Positions 1 to 9,848 of a stretch of DNA of 64,000 bases are shown here, piece after piece. Origin of the DNA: Streptomyces sp. CG1. GTDB taxonomy: Bacteria > Actinomycetota > Actinomycetes > Streptomycetales > Streptomycetaceae. Numbering within the stretch: the first letter of the stretch is position 1; each line of letters opens with the position of its first letter. The translations under genes were made by a program, and so were the position numbers. The stretch spans positions 7,929,501-7,993,500 of the forward strand of contig NZ_CP163518.1 in assembly GCF_041080625.1 (NCBI RefSeq), in the 5' to 3' direction. The notes below the pieces were generated by a model that saw nothing but the letters and a program-made list of their open reading frames with translations, was not told the origin of the DNA and did not search any database.

Positions 1-1
1 C

Positions 2-592
2 CTCCCCTCCTGGACGACCCTGCTGATGGGCTGCGCCATGGCCTTCGGCACGATCACGGAGGGAGCCATGAACGACTGGTCGACGCTCTACCTGAAGGAC
101 GAGGTCAAGGCGTCCGCGACGGTGGCGCCGCTGGGCATCGCGGTCGTCTCCGTGATGATGCTGCTGGCCCGCCTGCGCGCGGACCGCTGGCGCACCCGCT
201 TCGGCGACGGCCGGGTGGTCCGGGCCGGCAGCGCGGTGGCCGCCGCCGGCCTGGCCCTCGCCCTGGCGGCCGGCGGGGTGGTCCCGACGCTGCTCGGCTT
301 CGCCTGCGTCGGCCTCGGCGCGGCCGCCATCACCCCGTGCGTCTACGTCGCCGCGGCCGGCCACGGCTCCGACGCCCTGGCGCTGGTCGCCGCGATGGGC
401 ACCACGGGCCTGCTGGCGGGCCCCGCCCTGATCGGCTTCGTGGCGGGCGCGACGAATCTGACCCTGGGCATGACCACGGTCGCCGTATCGGCCCTGATCG
501 TCACGGTGACGGCGTTCTGGATCCCCTGGGCCGACCGCGCATCGGTGTCCGCCGCGCCCGGGACTTCAGTTCCGGCGCACGAGAACGCGTAG
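2..592 (+). CDS. MFS transporter, C-terminal part (5' end outside window)
   Basis: The reading frame is already open at base 2, so the gene begins upstream of the window. The visible part is about 196 residues and looks like the C-terminal half of a major facilitator: several hydrophobic helices rich in Ala, Gly and Val, a basic loop with Arg-Ala-Asp-Arg-Trp between two helices, and a Gly-rich helix near residue 130 of the fragment. The Asn-Asp-Trp-Ser segment after the first helix is seen in MFS permeases annotated in Streptomyces as sugar or drug exporters. The substrate cannot be told from this fragment. The gene converges on the squalene/phytoene synthase homologue and their 3' ends overlap by 27 bases. 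Confidence 0.8.
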   Translation, partial: LPSWTTLLMGCAMAFGTITEGAMNDWSTLYLKDEVKASATVAPLGIAVVSVMMLLARLRADRWRTRFGDGRVVRAGSAVAAAGLALALAAGGVVPTLLGFACVGLGAAAITPCVYVAAAGHGSDALALVAAMGTTGLLAGPALIGFVAGATNLTLGMTTVAVSALIVTVTAFWIPWADRASVSAAPGTSVPAHENA

Positions 593-1486
593 CGCCCGGG
601 CCGGCGGCGGGCTGACGGAACCCCGCAGCACCCCGGCGCCGCGCGCCTGTACCGCGTCCGCGGTGAGCAGTTCGATCTCCACCAGCGCACGTACGAGCCG
701 CCGTCCGGGAGCCGGGATCAGCGTGGGCAGCTCCCGGGCGGCCGTCAAGGAGGCACGGGCGGCGGAGACTTGGTCCGCCACCAGCGCGTCCAGTCCCGCG
801 CCGGAGCGGCCCGCGGCCAGCTCGGCCGCGCCCAGCGAGAAGCGTTCCAGGGCGGCCACCGGGATGCCCACGTGGCCCTCCCGCAGGTCCTCGGCGAGGT
901 CGTTGACGAAGTCGAGCCGCTGGCTGCCGTCGATGAACGTCCGGCACGCGGCCCGGTACCGCCGGTCGTCGTCCTGCGGTCCGAGCAGGTCCGCGACCAG
1001 CATGAAGGCGGGGAACGAGTAGGCGTCCACATAGGCCTGATAGTCGGCCTCGGTGGCGAAGCCGGTGAAGTGCAGTTCGGCCGTGGCGGTCTCCAGATAG
1101 GCCTCCACGGTCTCGCGCAGCCGCGGCCTGGCGGCCACGGTGTGCACGAGCGCGCGCAGCAGCGGGGTGTCACTCGTCCCCGTCTTCAAGGCCTCCCGCA
1201 CCCGCTGCTCCCAGCCGGCCCAGGCCGCCTCGCGTTGCGGCAGGGGCCCGGTGTCCAGGAGGTTGTCCCCGTGGTGCATCACGGCGGTCATGGCCACCAC
1301 GTGCGGCAGCAACTGCCCCGGGAGCAGCAGCCTGGCGGCCACGTAAGCGGTGCGCCGGAATCTCCGCACCAGCTGCCGCTGCCGGTCGTAGTCCGCACGC
1401 AGCCCCGGCTCCCGGACGCCGGCCGCGTCCAGACTCTTCTTCCACCCTCGCATGAGGCGATCGTAGGGCGGCGCGGTACGCGTCAC
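566..1486 (-). CDS. Squalene/phytoene synthase family protein
   Basis: A 306-residue member of the trans-isoprenyl diphosphate synthase (squalene/phytoene synthase) family, which joins two prenyl diphosphates head to head at a magnesium site. Both Asp-rich motifs are visible: HHGDNLLD at residues 71-78 and DFVNDLAED at 192-200, the latter fitting DxxxDxxED exactly. Length is normal for the family. The GTG start at 1486 overlaps the stop of the upstream cold-shock-like gene as GTGA, so translation is probably coupled; an internal ATG at 1453 is possible but would lose that coupling. No squalene cyclase or carotenoid gene lies nearby, so squalene, phytoene or another product cannot be decided. 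Confidence 0.85.
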   Translation of the reverse strand: MTRTAPPYDRLMRGWKKSLDAAGVREPGLRADYDRQRQLVRRFRRTAYVAARLLLPGQLLPHVVAMTAVMHHGDNLLDTGPLPQREAAWAGWEQRVREALKTGTSDTPLLRALVHTVAARPRLRETVEAYLETATAELHFTGFATEADYQAYVDAYSFPAFMLVADLLGPQDDDRRYRAACRTFIDGSQRLDFVNDLAEDLREGHVGIPVAALERFSLGAAELAAGRSGAGLDALVADQVSAARASLTAARELPTLIPAPGRRLVRALVEIELLTADAVQARGAGVLRGSVSPPPARALRVLVRRN

Positions 1487-1659
1487 CGAACGGCGATCAC
1501 ATTGGTGGCCTTCTTGCCGACGACGTCGAAGAGCACCCGCTGCCCCTCGCGCGTGGTCTGTGTCTCCATGCCCGAGAACGGGCGCAGTTCGCCGTCCTCA
1601 CCGGTGATGATGCCCACGCCGTCCGCGTCGTTGTACACGGCGATCCTTCCGAGCGGCAT
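1483..1659 (-). CDS. Small cold-shock-domain-like protein
   Basis: A 58-residue protein starting MPLGRIAVYNDADGVG and ending NVIAVR. Its size and order of elements fit a single cold-shock domain: first strand with G-x-I, a GVGIITGEDG turn, the QRVLFDVV strand and the final A-x-N-V strand typical of CspA proteins. The aromatic RNP1/RNP2 residues of classical Csp proteins are mostly missing, so nucleic-acid binding may be weak or altered. ATG at 1659 is preceded by GGAGGA at good spacing. It is the first gene of a two-gene unit and its TGA overlaps the GTG of the prenyl synthase gene. Confidence 0.75.
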   Translation of the reverse strand: MPLGRIAVYNDADGVGIITGEDGELRPFSGMETQTTREGQRVLFDVVGKKATNVIAVR

Positions 1660-1767
1660 CGTCCAGTCCTCCGTGGCTCGGTGGTGAAGCTCCTGATGTC
1701 CCCCGGTGAGCAGAGCATCACCCACCGTATCAAGCAGGGGGAAGCGGCATACGGCGCGTCGGCCACT

Positions 1768-1911
1768 GTTTGACCGGAAGTCAGCAGCCTTCCGGACTTC
1801 AAGCCACGGGGTCGGCCGCGGGGCGGCGTCATGGGCATCGAGGGCCTGCTGGTCGGCCCACTGTTCGATCAGGGTGAACCGGTCCGGGGCGTCGGCCACA
1901 TTTCCGAGGCA
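1768..1911 (-). pseudogene. Remnant of an antibiotic-biosynthesis-monooxygenase (ABM) domain
   Basis: This stretch, read on the minus strand, gives a segment beginning at NVADAPDRFTLIEQWADQQA and ending near DFRSNS. The RFTLIEQWAD-x-ALDAH pattern is the strand-helix unit of ABM/YgiN-type quinol monooxygenases. No N-terminal half with a start codon precedes it, and the frame runs on into unrelated sequence before the cold-shock gene. I read it as a decayed gene fragment. The assignment rests on one motif. Confidence 0.4.
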
Positions 1912-1916
1912 TGGAC

Positions 1917-1950
1917 GAACCCCGCTCCGGGCGATTCCGGGGCGGGGTTC
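1917..1950. terminator. Hairpin after the XRE-MurA-like gene
   Basis: GAACCCCGC at 1917-1925 pairs with GCGGGGTTC at 1942-1950 across a 16-base loop that is itself GC-rich. It lies about 24 bases past the stop of the XRE-MurA-like gene on the minus strand. There is no U tract, as is common for Streptomyces terminators. Confidence 0.55.
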
Positions 1951-1973
1951 CTTCCGTCGGACGGTCCAGGCTC

Positions 1974-3503
1974 CTAGATGTCCCGGAATGTCTCGATCTG
2001 CGCGCCGATCGAGTTCAGGCGTTCGGCGAGGTCCTCGTAACCCCGGTTGATGACATACACGTTGCGCAGCACCGACGTGCCCTCGGCCGCCATCATCGCC
2101 AGCAGGACGACCACGGCGGGGCGGAGGGCCGGCGGGCACATCATCTCGGCGGCGCGCCAGCGGGTCGGGCCCTCGACCAGGACGCGGTGCGGGTCGAGGA
2201 GTTGGAGGCGGCCGCCCAGGCGGTTGAGGTCCGTGAGGTAGATCGCGCGGTTGTCGTAGACCCAGTCGTGGATCAGGGTCTTGCCCTGCGCGACCGCCGC
2301 GATCGCCGCGAAGAACGGGACGTTGTCGATGTTCAGGCCCGGGAAGGGCATGGGGTGGATCTTGTCGATGGGGGCTTCGAGCTTGGAGGGGCGGACCGTG
2401 AGGTCCACCAGGCGCGTACGGCCGTTGTCCGCGCAGTACTCGGGGCTGCGGTCGTGGTCGAGGCCCATCTCCTCCAGGACCGCCAGCTCGATCTCCAGGA
2501 ACTCGATCGGGACGCGGCGGACCGTCAGTTCCGACTCGGTCACCACGGCGGCGGCCAGCAGGCTCATCGCCTCGACCGGGTCTTCGGAGGGGGAGTAGTC
2601 CACGTCGGCGTCGATGTTCGGCACGCCGTGCACGGTGAGTGTGGTGGTGCCGATGCCCTCGACCTTGACGCCGAGCGCCTCCAGGAAGAAGCAGAGGTCC
2701 TGGACCATGTAGTTGGAGGAGGCGTTGCGGATGACCGTGACGCCGTCGTGCCGCGCGGCGGCCAGCAGCGCGTTCTCGGTCACGGTGTCGCCGCGCTCGG
2801 TCAGCACGATCGGGCGGTCGGGGCGGACCGTGCGGTCGACCTGCGCGTGGTACTGGCCCTCGGTGGCCGCGATGTCCAGGCCGAACCGGCGCAGCGCGAT
2901 CATGTGCGGCTCGATGGTCCGGGTGCCGAGGTCGCAGCCACCGGCATACGGCAGCTTGAAGGCGTCCATGCGGTGCAGCAGCGGACCGAGGAACATGATG
3001 ATCGAGCGGGTGCGTACGGCGGCGTCCGCGTCGATCGCCGCCATCTCCAGCTCGGCCGGGGGCACCAGCTCCAGGTCGACGCCGTCGTTGATCCAGCGGG
3101 TGCGCACGCCGATGGAGTTCAGCACCTCCAGCAGGCGGTACACCTCCTCGATGCGGGCGACCCGGCGCAGCACCGTGCGGCCCTTGTTGAGCAGCGAGGC
3201 ACACAGCAGGGCGACGCAGGCGTTCTTGCTGGTCTTCACGTCGATGGCACCGGACAGCCGGCGGCCGCCGACGACTCGCAGATGCATCGGCCCCGCGTAC
3301 CCCAGCGACACGATCTCGCTGTCCAGGGCTTCACCGATCCGCGCGATCATCTCAAGGCTGATGTTCTGGTTCCCGCGCTCGATGCGGTTCACCGCGCTCT
3401 GACTGGTGCCGAGCGCCTCCGCGAGCTGCGTCTGTGTCCAGCCTCGGTGTTGCCGGGCGTCACGAATGAGCTTGCCGATGCGTACGAGGTAGTCGTCTGC
3501 CAT
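1974..3503 (-). CDS. XRE DNA-binding domain fused to a MurA-like enolpyruvyl transferase
   Basis: A 509-residue protein. Residues 8-65 form an XRE helix-turn-helix (TQTQLAEALGTSQSAVNRIE). Residues 75-509 match the two-domain UDP-GlcNAc 1-carboxyvinyltransferase fold (first step of peptidoglycan precursor synthesis). Visible MurA features are the SKNA pair K93-N94 and a catalytic-loop GGCDLGTR whose Cys190 sits where E. coli MurA has Cys115, in a context of GGC-x-x-G-x-R. MurA proteins are normally about 420 residues without a DNA-binding domain, so this is a fused or regulatory paralogue. The ATG at 3503 is close to a palindrome at 3516-3531, which suggests self-control. Whether it is still an enzyme or now a sensor of UDP-GlcNAc is unknown. 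Confidence 0.85.
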   Translation of the reverse strand: MADDYLVRIGKLIRDARQHRGWTQTQLAEALGTSQSAVNRIERGNQNISLEMIARIGEALDSEIVSLGYAGPMHLRVVGGRRLSGAIDVKTSKNACVALLCASLLNKGRTVLRRVARIEEVYRLLEVLNSIGVRTRWINDGVDLELVPPAELEMAAIDADAAVRTRSIIMFLGPLLHRMDAFKLPYAGGCDLGTRTIEPHMIALRRFGLDIAATEGQYHAQVDRTVRPDRPIVLTERGDTVTENALLAAARHDGVTVIRNASSNYMVQDLCFFLEALGVKVEGIGTTTLTVHGVPNIDADVDYSPSEDPVEAMSLLAAAVVTESELTVRRVPIEFLEIELAVLEEMGLDHDRSPEYCADNGRTRLVDLTVRPSKLEAPIDKIHPMPFPGLNIDNVPFFAAIAAVAQGKTLIHDWVYDNRAIYLTDLNRLGGRLQLLDPHRVLVEGPTRWRAAEMMCPPALRPAVVVLLAMMAAEGTSVLRNVYVINRGYEDLAERLNSIGAQIETFRDI

Positions 3504-3515
3504 GAGGCTGAGGCT

Positions 3516-3531
3516 ATCTCAGATATGAGAT
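3516..3531. promoter_or_regulatory. Palindrome just upstream of the XRE-MurA-like gene
   Basis: ATCTCA-GATA-TGAGAT is an inverted repeat with 6-base arms, starting 13 bases before the ATG at 3503. Its position and shape fit an operator for a dimeric helix-turn-helix protein, most simply the XRE domain encoded by the gene itself. The binding protein is inferred. Confidence 0.5.
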
Positions 3532-3613
3532 GGCGCTTGCCAGGGGGGTCCATTCGGGTGACGTGGTGTGTCAGCGGCGTGCCGCCTTCTGTGTCCGACT
3601 TCACCCGAAAAGA

Positions 3614-4000
3614 TTAGTTAAATGCACTGATTTCTAACGATGCATGGTACGTGCGTCCGTTCGTGTCGAGCAGTACGAACACCGGCCGCCGGTCGATGCG
3701 GGCCCGGTCCGCGCGGGTGCGGATGGCGTTCAGTCGCTCGACTGCGAACGGGTCCGCCAGCGCTCGTACGAACTCCGCCGCAACACCAGTGGGTCCTCGG
3801 TGAGCAGACTGCCCATGGTGCCCTCGTCGGGGGCGCGGGCCAGGAATGCCGGGTTCATCCGGACCTCGAAGTTCTCGGTCGTCTCCACCGTGACCGACGC
3901 CGGCGCGGCCACCCGCGGCCGCTCCAGGTTCCGCGGGGCGATCGGCTCGGCGACCTGCTCGCCGCAGGGCGGCGGGGGCCAACTGGGCGCACGTGGCCTC
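3614..4000 (-). pseudogene. Decayed coding remnant of unknown family
   Basis: Two minus-strand frames carry protein-like sequence that fits end to end only with a frameshift near 3780: one contains VTVETTENFEVRMNP and DEGTMGSLLTEDPLVLRR, the other continues as FVRALADPFAVERLNAIRTR and ends LEISAFN at 3614. Both have coding-like composition, but neither has a convincing start. I do not recognise the family. Confidence 0.3.
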
Positions 4001-4025
4001 CAGTTCGGCGAAGCAGGTGCAGGCC

Positions 4026-4103
4026 GCGTCCGTCCTCGACAGTCTGGACCTGGTCGTCCCGGCAGGGTCCTCGCTCACCTTCGTCGGCGACAACGGCGCC
4101 GGT
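4026..4103 (+). pseudogene. Fragment of an ABC-type ATPase around Walker A
   Basis: The frame reads SVLDSLDLVVPAGSSLTFV then GDNGAG, exactly the beta-strand and P-loop start of an ABC ATPase. It then stops resembling one: the Lys-Ser/Thr that must follow GDNGAG is replaced by Arg-Val and no later motifs follow. This is a truncated relic between two other relics. Confidence 0.5.
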
Positions 4104-4388
4104 CGGGTGCGGGCTGGGCGCACCGTGTCGCGCATCAGCGGCTCCCGACGGGGTCTGCCAGGACAGGCCGGGATCACAGGATCGCCCCCGGTCGGGCGGC
4201 GGGCCGCGTGGTGTTCCGCTGGGCGGACCGGGACGGTCCGCCCGTGAACCGGCGATGACCGTCGTGCAGGTTTCACCGGGACTGTGCCGGATCACCGCGA
4301 GTATCTGCGGCAGTCGTGCGTTGAGCGGACATTCATCGCCTGTTTATCGAGGTGCTCCGAACTGCTTGAGAGACAAAGGGGGCGGCCG

Positions 4389-5152
4389 ATGGGCGGCCCT
4401 GTCTCTGGAGGACTCGACGCGCGGCCGCCTCGTGGCCGGCCCGTCCTCGACGGCGGGTTCGCCCTCCTGGAAGCACTCGCGGCGCACGACGAGGACCTGG
4501 GCCGGGCCTGCCCAAGACCACCGCGCACCGGCTTCTCGACCGGCTGGTCACGCTCGGCGCCGTCCGGCGCAGGGCCGGGCGCTTCCGCGTCGGTTCCCCC
4601 GCCTTCCGCCTGGGCCAGGCCCGGCAGCCCGCTCAGCCGCTGCGTCAGCTCACCCTCGAGTACGCCCGGGTGGGCCTGAGCGTGGCCGTGCCGGACGGCG
4701 GCGGTCCGCTGCTCGTCGCCGGGATGCGCGGTGAGGTGGACGAGTTGTTCGCCCTGCGGGCCGGTGCGGTCCTGCCGCCGGGCACCGCCGTGGGGGTCCT
4801 CTTCTCGCCGGCCGCACCACCGCAGAGTCTGACGGGCCGCGCCTGGTCCCGCAGGGTCGTGCGCGCGGGACCAGGCGCGGCCTACGACCACGAGGAGTGC
4901 GTGCCGGGCCTGTTCTGCGTCGCGGCGCCCGTGCACGGCCCCTCCGGCAGCGGTGTCGCCGCGGTCAACGCCGCCGTCCTCGACCCCCACCGGCTGACCC
5001 CCCTCGCCGAGGCCCTGCGCCGCGCGGCGGTGATGGCCGGCGCCAACCTGGCCCGGCTTCCGGCTCCCGGCACCGGGGGCGAGTACGCGCGAGTGACGTG
5101 CCACCGCGCCGCACCCTCGCCCGCGCATGACCATTCCGCGCCCATGTACTAG
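4389..5152 (+). pseudogene. IclR-type transcription regulator, broken by deletion and frameshift
   Basis: The frame from ATG 4389 reads PVLDGGFALLEALAAHDEDLG, the first helix of an IclR winged helix, then loses sense near 4505. From 4502 the other frame continues GLPKTTAHRLLDRLVTLGAV, the recognition helix and following helix, and runs without a stop through RFRVGSPAFRLG into a C-terminal IclR-like sensor half (VAAPVHG, LAEALRRAAVMAGANL) to the stop at 5152. Between the two parts the usual LADLARAT-type turn of about eight residues is missing. The simplest reading is a small deletion that changed frame. The downstream half has a GTG at 4670 and could still be translated alone, without its DNA-binding part. 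Confidence 0.6.
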
Positions 5153-5173
5153 AGTTATCTCGACATCGAGATA
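5128..5173 (+). promoter_or_regulatory. Predicted aconitase promoter with 18-bp palindromic operator
   Basis: TGACCA at 5128-5133 and TAGAGT at 5150-5155, spaced 16 bases, are candidate -35 and -10 boxes. Directly after them, at 5156-5173, is TATCTCGACATCGAGATA, two perfect 8-base arms around CA, placed over the expected start of transcription. This is the usual geometry of a repressor site. The regulator is not identified. Confidence 0.5.
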
Positions 5174-5213
5174 TCTGCCAGGCGCACCGCAGCCGTCACC
5201 TGCTAAGGGTTAC

Positions 5214-8019
<2,806 letters not shown>

Positions 8020-8037
8020 GCGGCAGCGCTTGTCCCG

Positions 8038-8070
8038 AGGGCCGCATCCCCGTGCCGGGGGTGCGGCCCT
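8038..8070 (+). terminator. Strong hairpin terminator after aconitase
   Basis: AGGGCCGCATCCCC pairs with GGGGGTGCGGCCCT around GTGCC, a 14-bp stem with one G:T pair, starting 19 bases after the aconitase stop. Confidence 0.8.
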
Positions 8071-8262
8071 TCGCCGTACCGCGCCTGGGCGCCCAGGTCA
8101 TCGCCCCGGCTCAGGTGGAACACAGCCTTCCCCCAGCGGACCGGGACAGGATTGCTACATGTCAGGCGCTCCCGGGTCCCACACAGGCCACCTCCGCGTA
8201 CCGACCGCCCGTACCCGGGCGCCGCTCGGGGTGCCGGCCTGCGCGCGCGGAGGAGCCACGAG

Positions 8263-9825
8263 ATGACGCGCCGCCTCCTGTCCCGCACCCGCCGCTCACC
8301 CCGCCCCCTCCTGCCACTCCTCCTCACCGCGATCCTCGTCTGTGTGTGCGGCGGGCTCGCGCTCATCACCGTCCTCGCCCAACGCGCCTATCTGACAGCC
8401 GAGCTGGACGGCCGGGTGGACGACGCCGCCGAGCACGGGGCGACCGGTGCCGCGCGCCACGCCGAACGCCCCGCCGACCTCACCTTCCTCGGTACCGGCG
8501 GCCATCCCCCCGGGCTGCTCGCCGCCCGGTTCGACACCGGCGGCGAGGTTCTGGCCGCCGCGGTCGTCCGCCGGGACGACAGCCCCCGCGCGCTCACCGC
8601 GGCCCAGCGCTCCGCCCTCACCGGCGTCCCCGACGACGGAGCTGCCCACACCCGTACCGTCCCCGGCCTCGGCACCTACCGCGTCACCGCCCTCGACGCG
8701 AGCGGCATCCGTGTCCTGGCCGGCCTGCCCATGGACGACCTACGGCACACCCTCGACGGACTCGCCCGGATCGAGGCCGCCGCCGGCGCCGTCGCACTCG
8801 CCCTCGCGGGCGGCGGCTGCGCCCTCGCCGTACGGCGGCATCTGCGCCCGTTCGGCCGGGTCGCCGCCACCGCCGCCCAGATCGCCCGGGCGCCGCTCGG
8901 ACCGGACCGGCCCACCGTCCTCGCCCGGGTTCCCGCACCCGACGCCGACCCCGGAACCGAGGCCGGCCAGGTCGGCGCCGCCCTCAACCGGATGATCGAC
9001 CAGGTCGAGGCCTCGTTCGCCGAACGCCGGCGCAGCGAGGAACGGATGCGCCGCTTCATCGCCGACGCCGGCCACGAACTGCGCACCCCGCTCGCCTCCA
9101 TCGCCGGCTACGCCGAGCTGATGAACCGCGGCCCCGGACCGGGCACCGCCGATCTCGCCTGGCGCCGGATCGGTGCGGAGTCGGCCCGGATGACCGGCCT
9201 GGTCGAGAACCTGCTGCTGCTCGCCCGCCTCGCCGAGGGCCGCCCCCTCCAGTCGGCCGAGGTGGACCTCGCGGTGGTGGTCGCGGAAGCGGTACGGGAC
9301 GCCCGCACGGCCGGCGCGGACCACGTATGGCGGGTCGAACCGCCCCTGGAGTTCCCGCTCCTGGTCACGGGCGACGGCCCACGCCTGCGGCAGGCGGTGT
9401 CCGCCCTGCTGGCCAACGCCCGGGTGCACACCCCGCCCGGTACGACGGTCACCGTGACCCTCGAGACCACCGCCGGTCACCACACCCTCCGGGTCCGCGA
9501 CGACGGCCCCGGCATCCCGCGCGACCTCCTCCCCGCGGTCTTCGACCCCTTCACCCGCGCCGACGCCTCCCGCACCCGCACGGGCCTCAGCGAGGGCGGC
9601 TCGGGCCTGGGGCTGGCCGTGGCGGCGGCGATCACCCGCGCCCACGGTGGTGCCGTCCGCGTGGACAGCGTCTTTGGCCGGACGGAGTTCACGGCGGAGT
9701 TTCCCGCGTCCGGCACCTCGTTGTCCGCATTCGACCCGTCGTTCCCGCAGTCCGGACGACCCGCGCCGCCCCGCCCACCCGCCGCCGGACGCCGGGCCTC
9801 CCGTCCGCTCGGCAGCTCCGCCTGA
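8263..9825 (+). CDS. Two-component sensor histidine kinase
   Basis: A 520-residue membrane kinase. The first helix lies near residues 17-45 (LLPLLLTAILVCVCGG), an extracytoplasmic sensor region of about 120 residues follows, and a second helix near 167-185 leads into HAMP. The phospho-acceptor H-box is DAGHELRTPLASIAGY with His271. The ATPase part has N-box ALLANARVH, G1 DDGPGIP and G2 GSGLGLAVA. The chosen start, ATG 8263, follows GGAGGAG at 8249-8255; longer in-frame starts lack a ribosome site and add a basic non-hydrophobic tail. No response regulator adjoins it: upstream is the aconitase terminator and downstream a convergent phosphatase gene. It is therefore an orphan or works with a distant partner. 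Confidence 0.9.
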   Translation: MTRRLLSRTRRSPRPLLPLLLTAILVCVCGGLALITVLAQRAYLTAELDGRVDDAAEHGATGAARHAERPADLTFLGTGGHPPGLLAARFDTGGEVLAAAVVRRDDSPRALTAAQRSALTGVPDDGAAHTRTVPGLGTYRVTALDASGIRVLAGLPMDDLRHTLDGLARIEAAAGAVALALAGGGCALAVRRHLRPFGRVAATAAQIARAPLGPDRPTVLARVPAPDADPGTEAGQVGAALNRMIDQVEASFAERRRSEERMRRFIADAGHELRTPLASIAGYAELMNRGPGPGTADLAWRRIGAESARMTGLVENLLLLARLAEGRPLQSAEVDLAVVVAEAVRDARTAGADHVWRVEPPLEFPLLVTGDGPRLRQAVSALLANARVHTPPGTTVTVTLETTAGHHTLRVRDDGPGIPRDLLPAVFDPFTRADASRTRTGLSEGGSGLGLAVAAAITRAHGGAVRVDSVFGRTEFTAEFPASGTSLSAFDPSFPQSGRPAPPRPPAAGRRASRPLGSSA

Positions 9826-9848
9826 CCCCCGGTACGTGTCGGTCCGCC

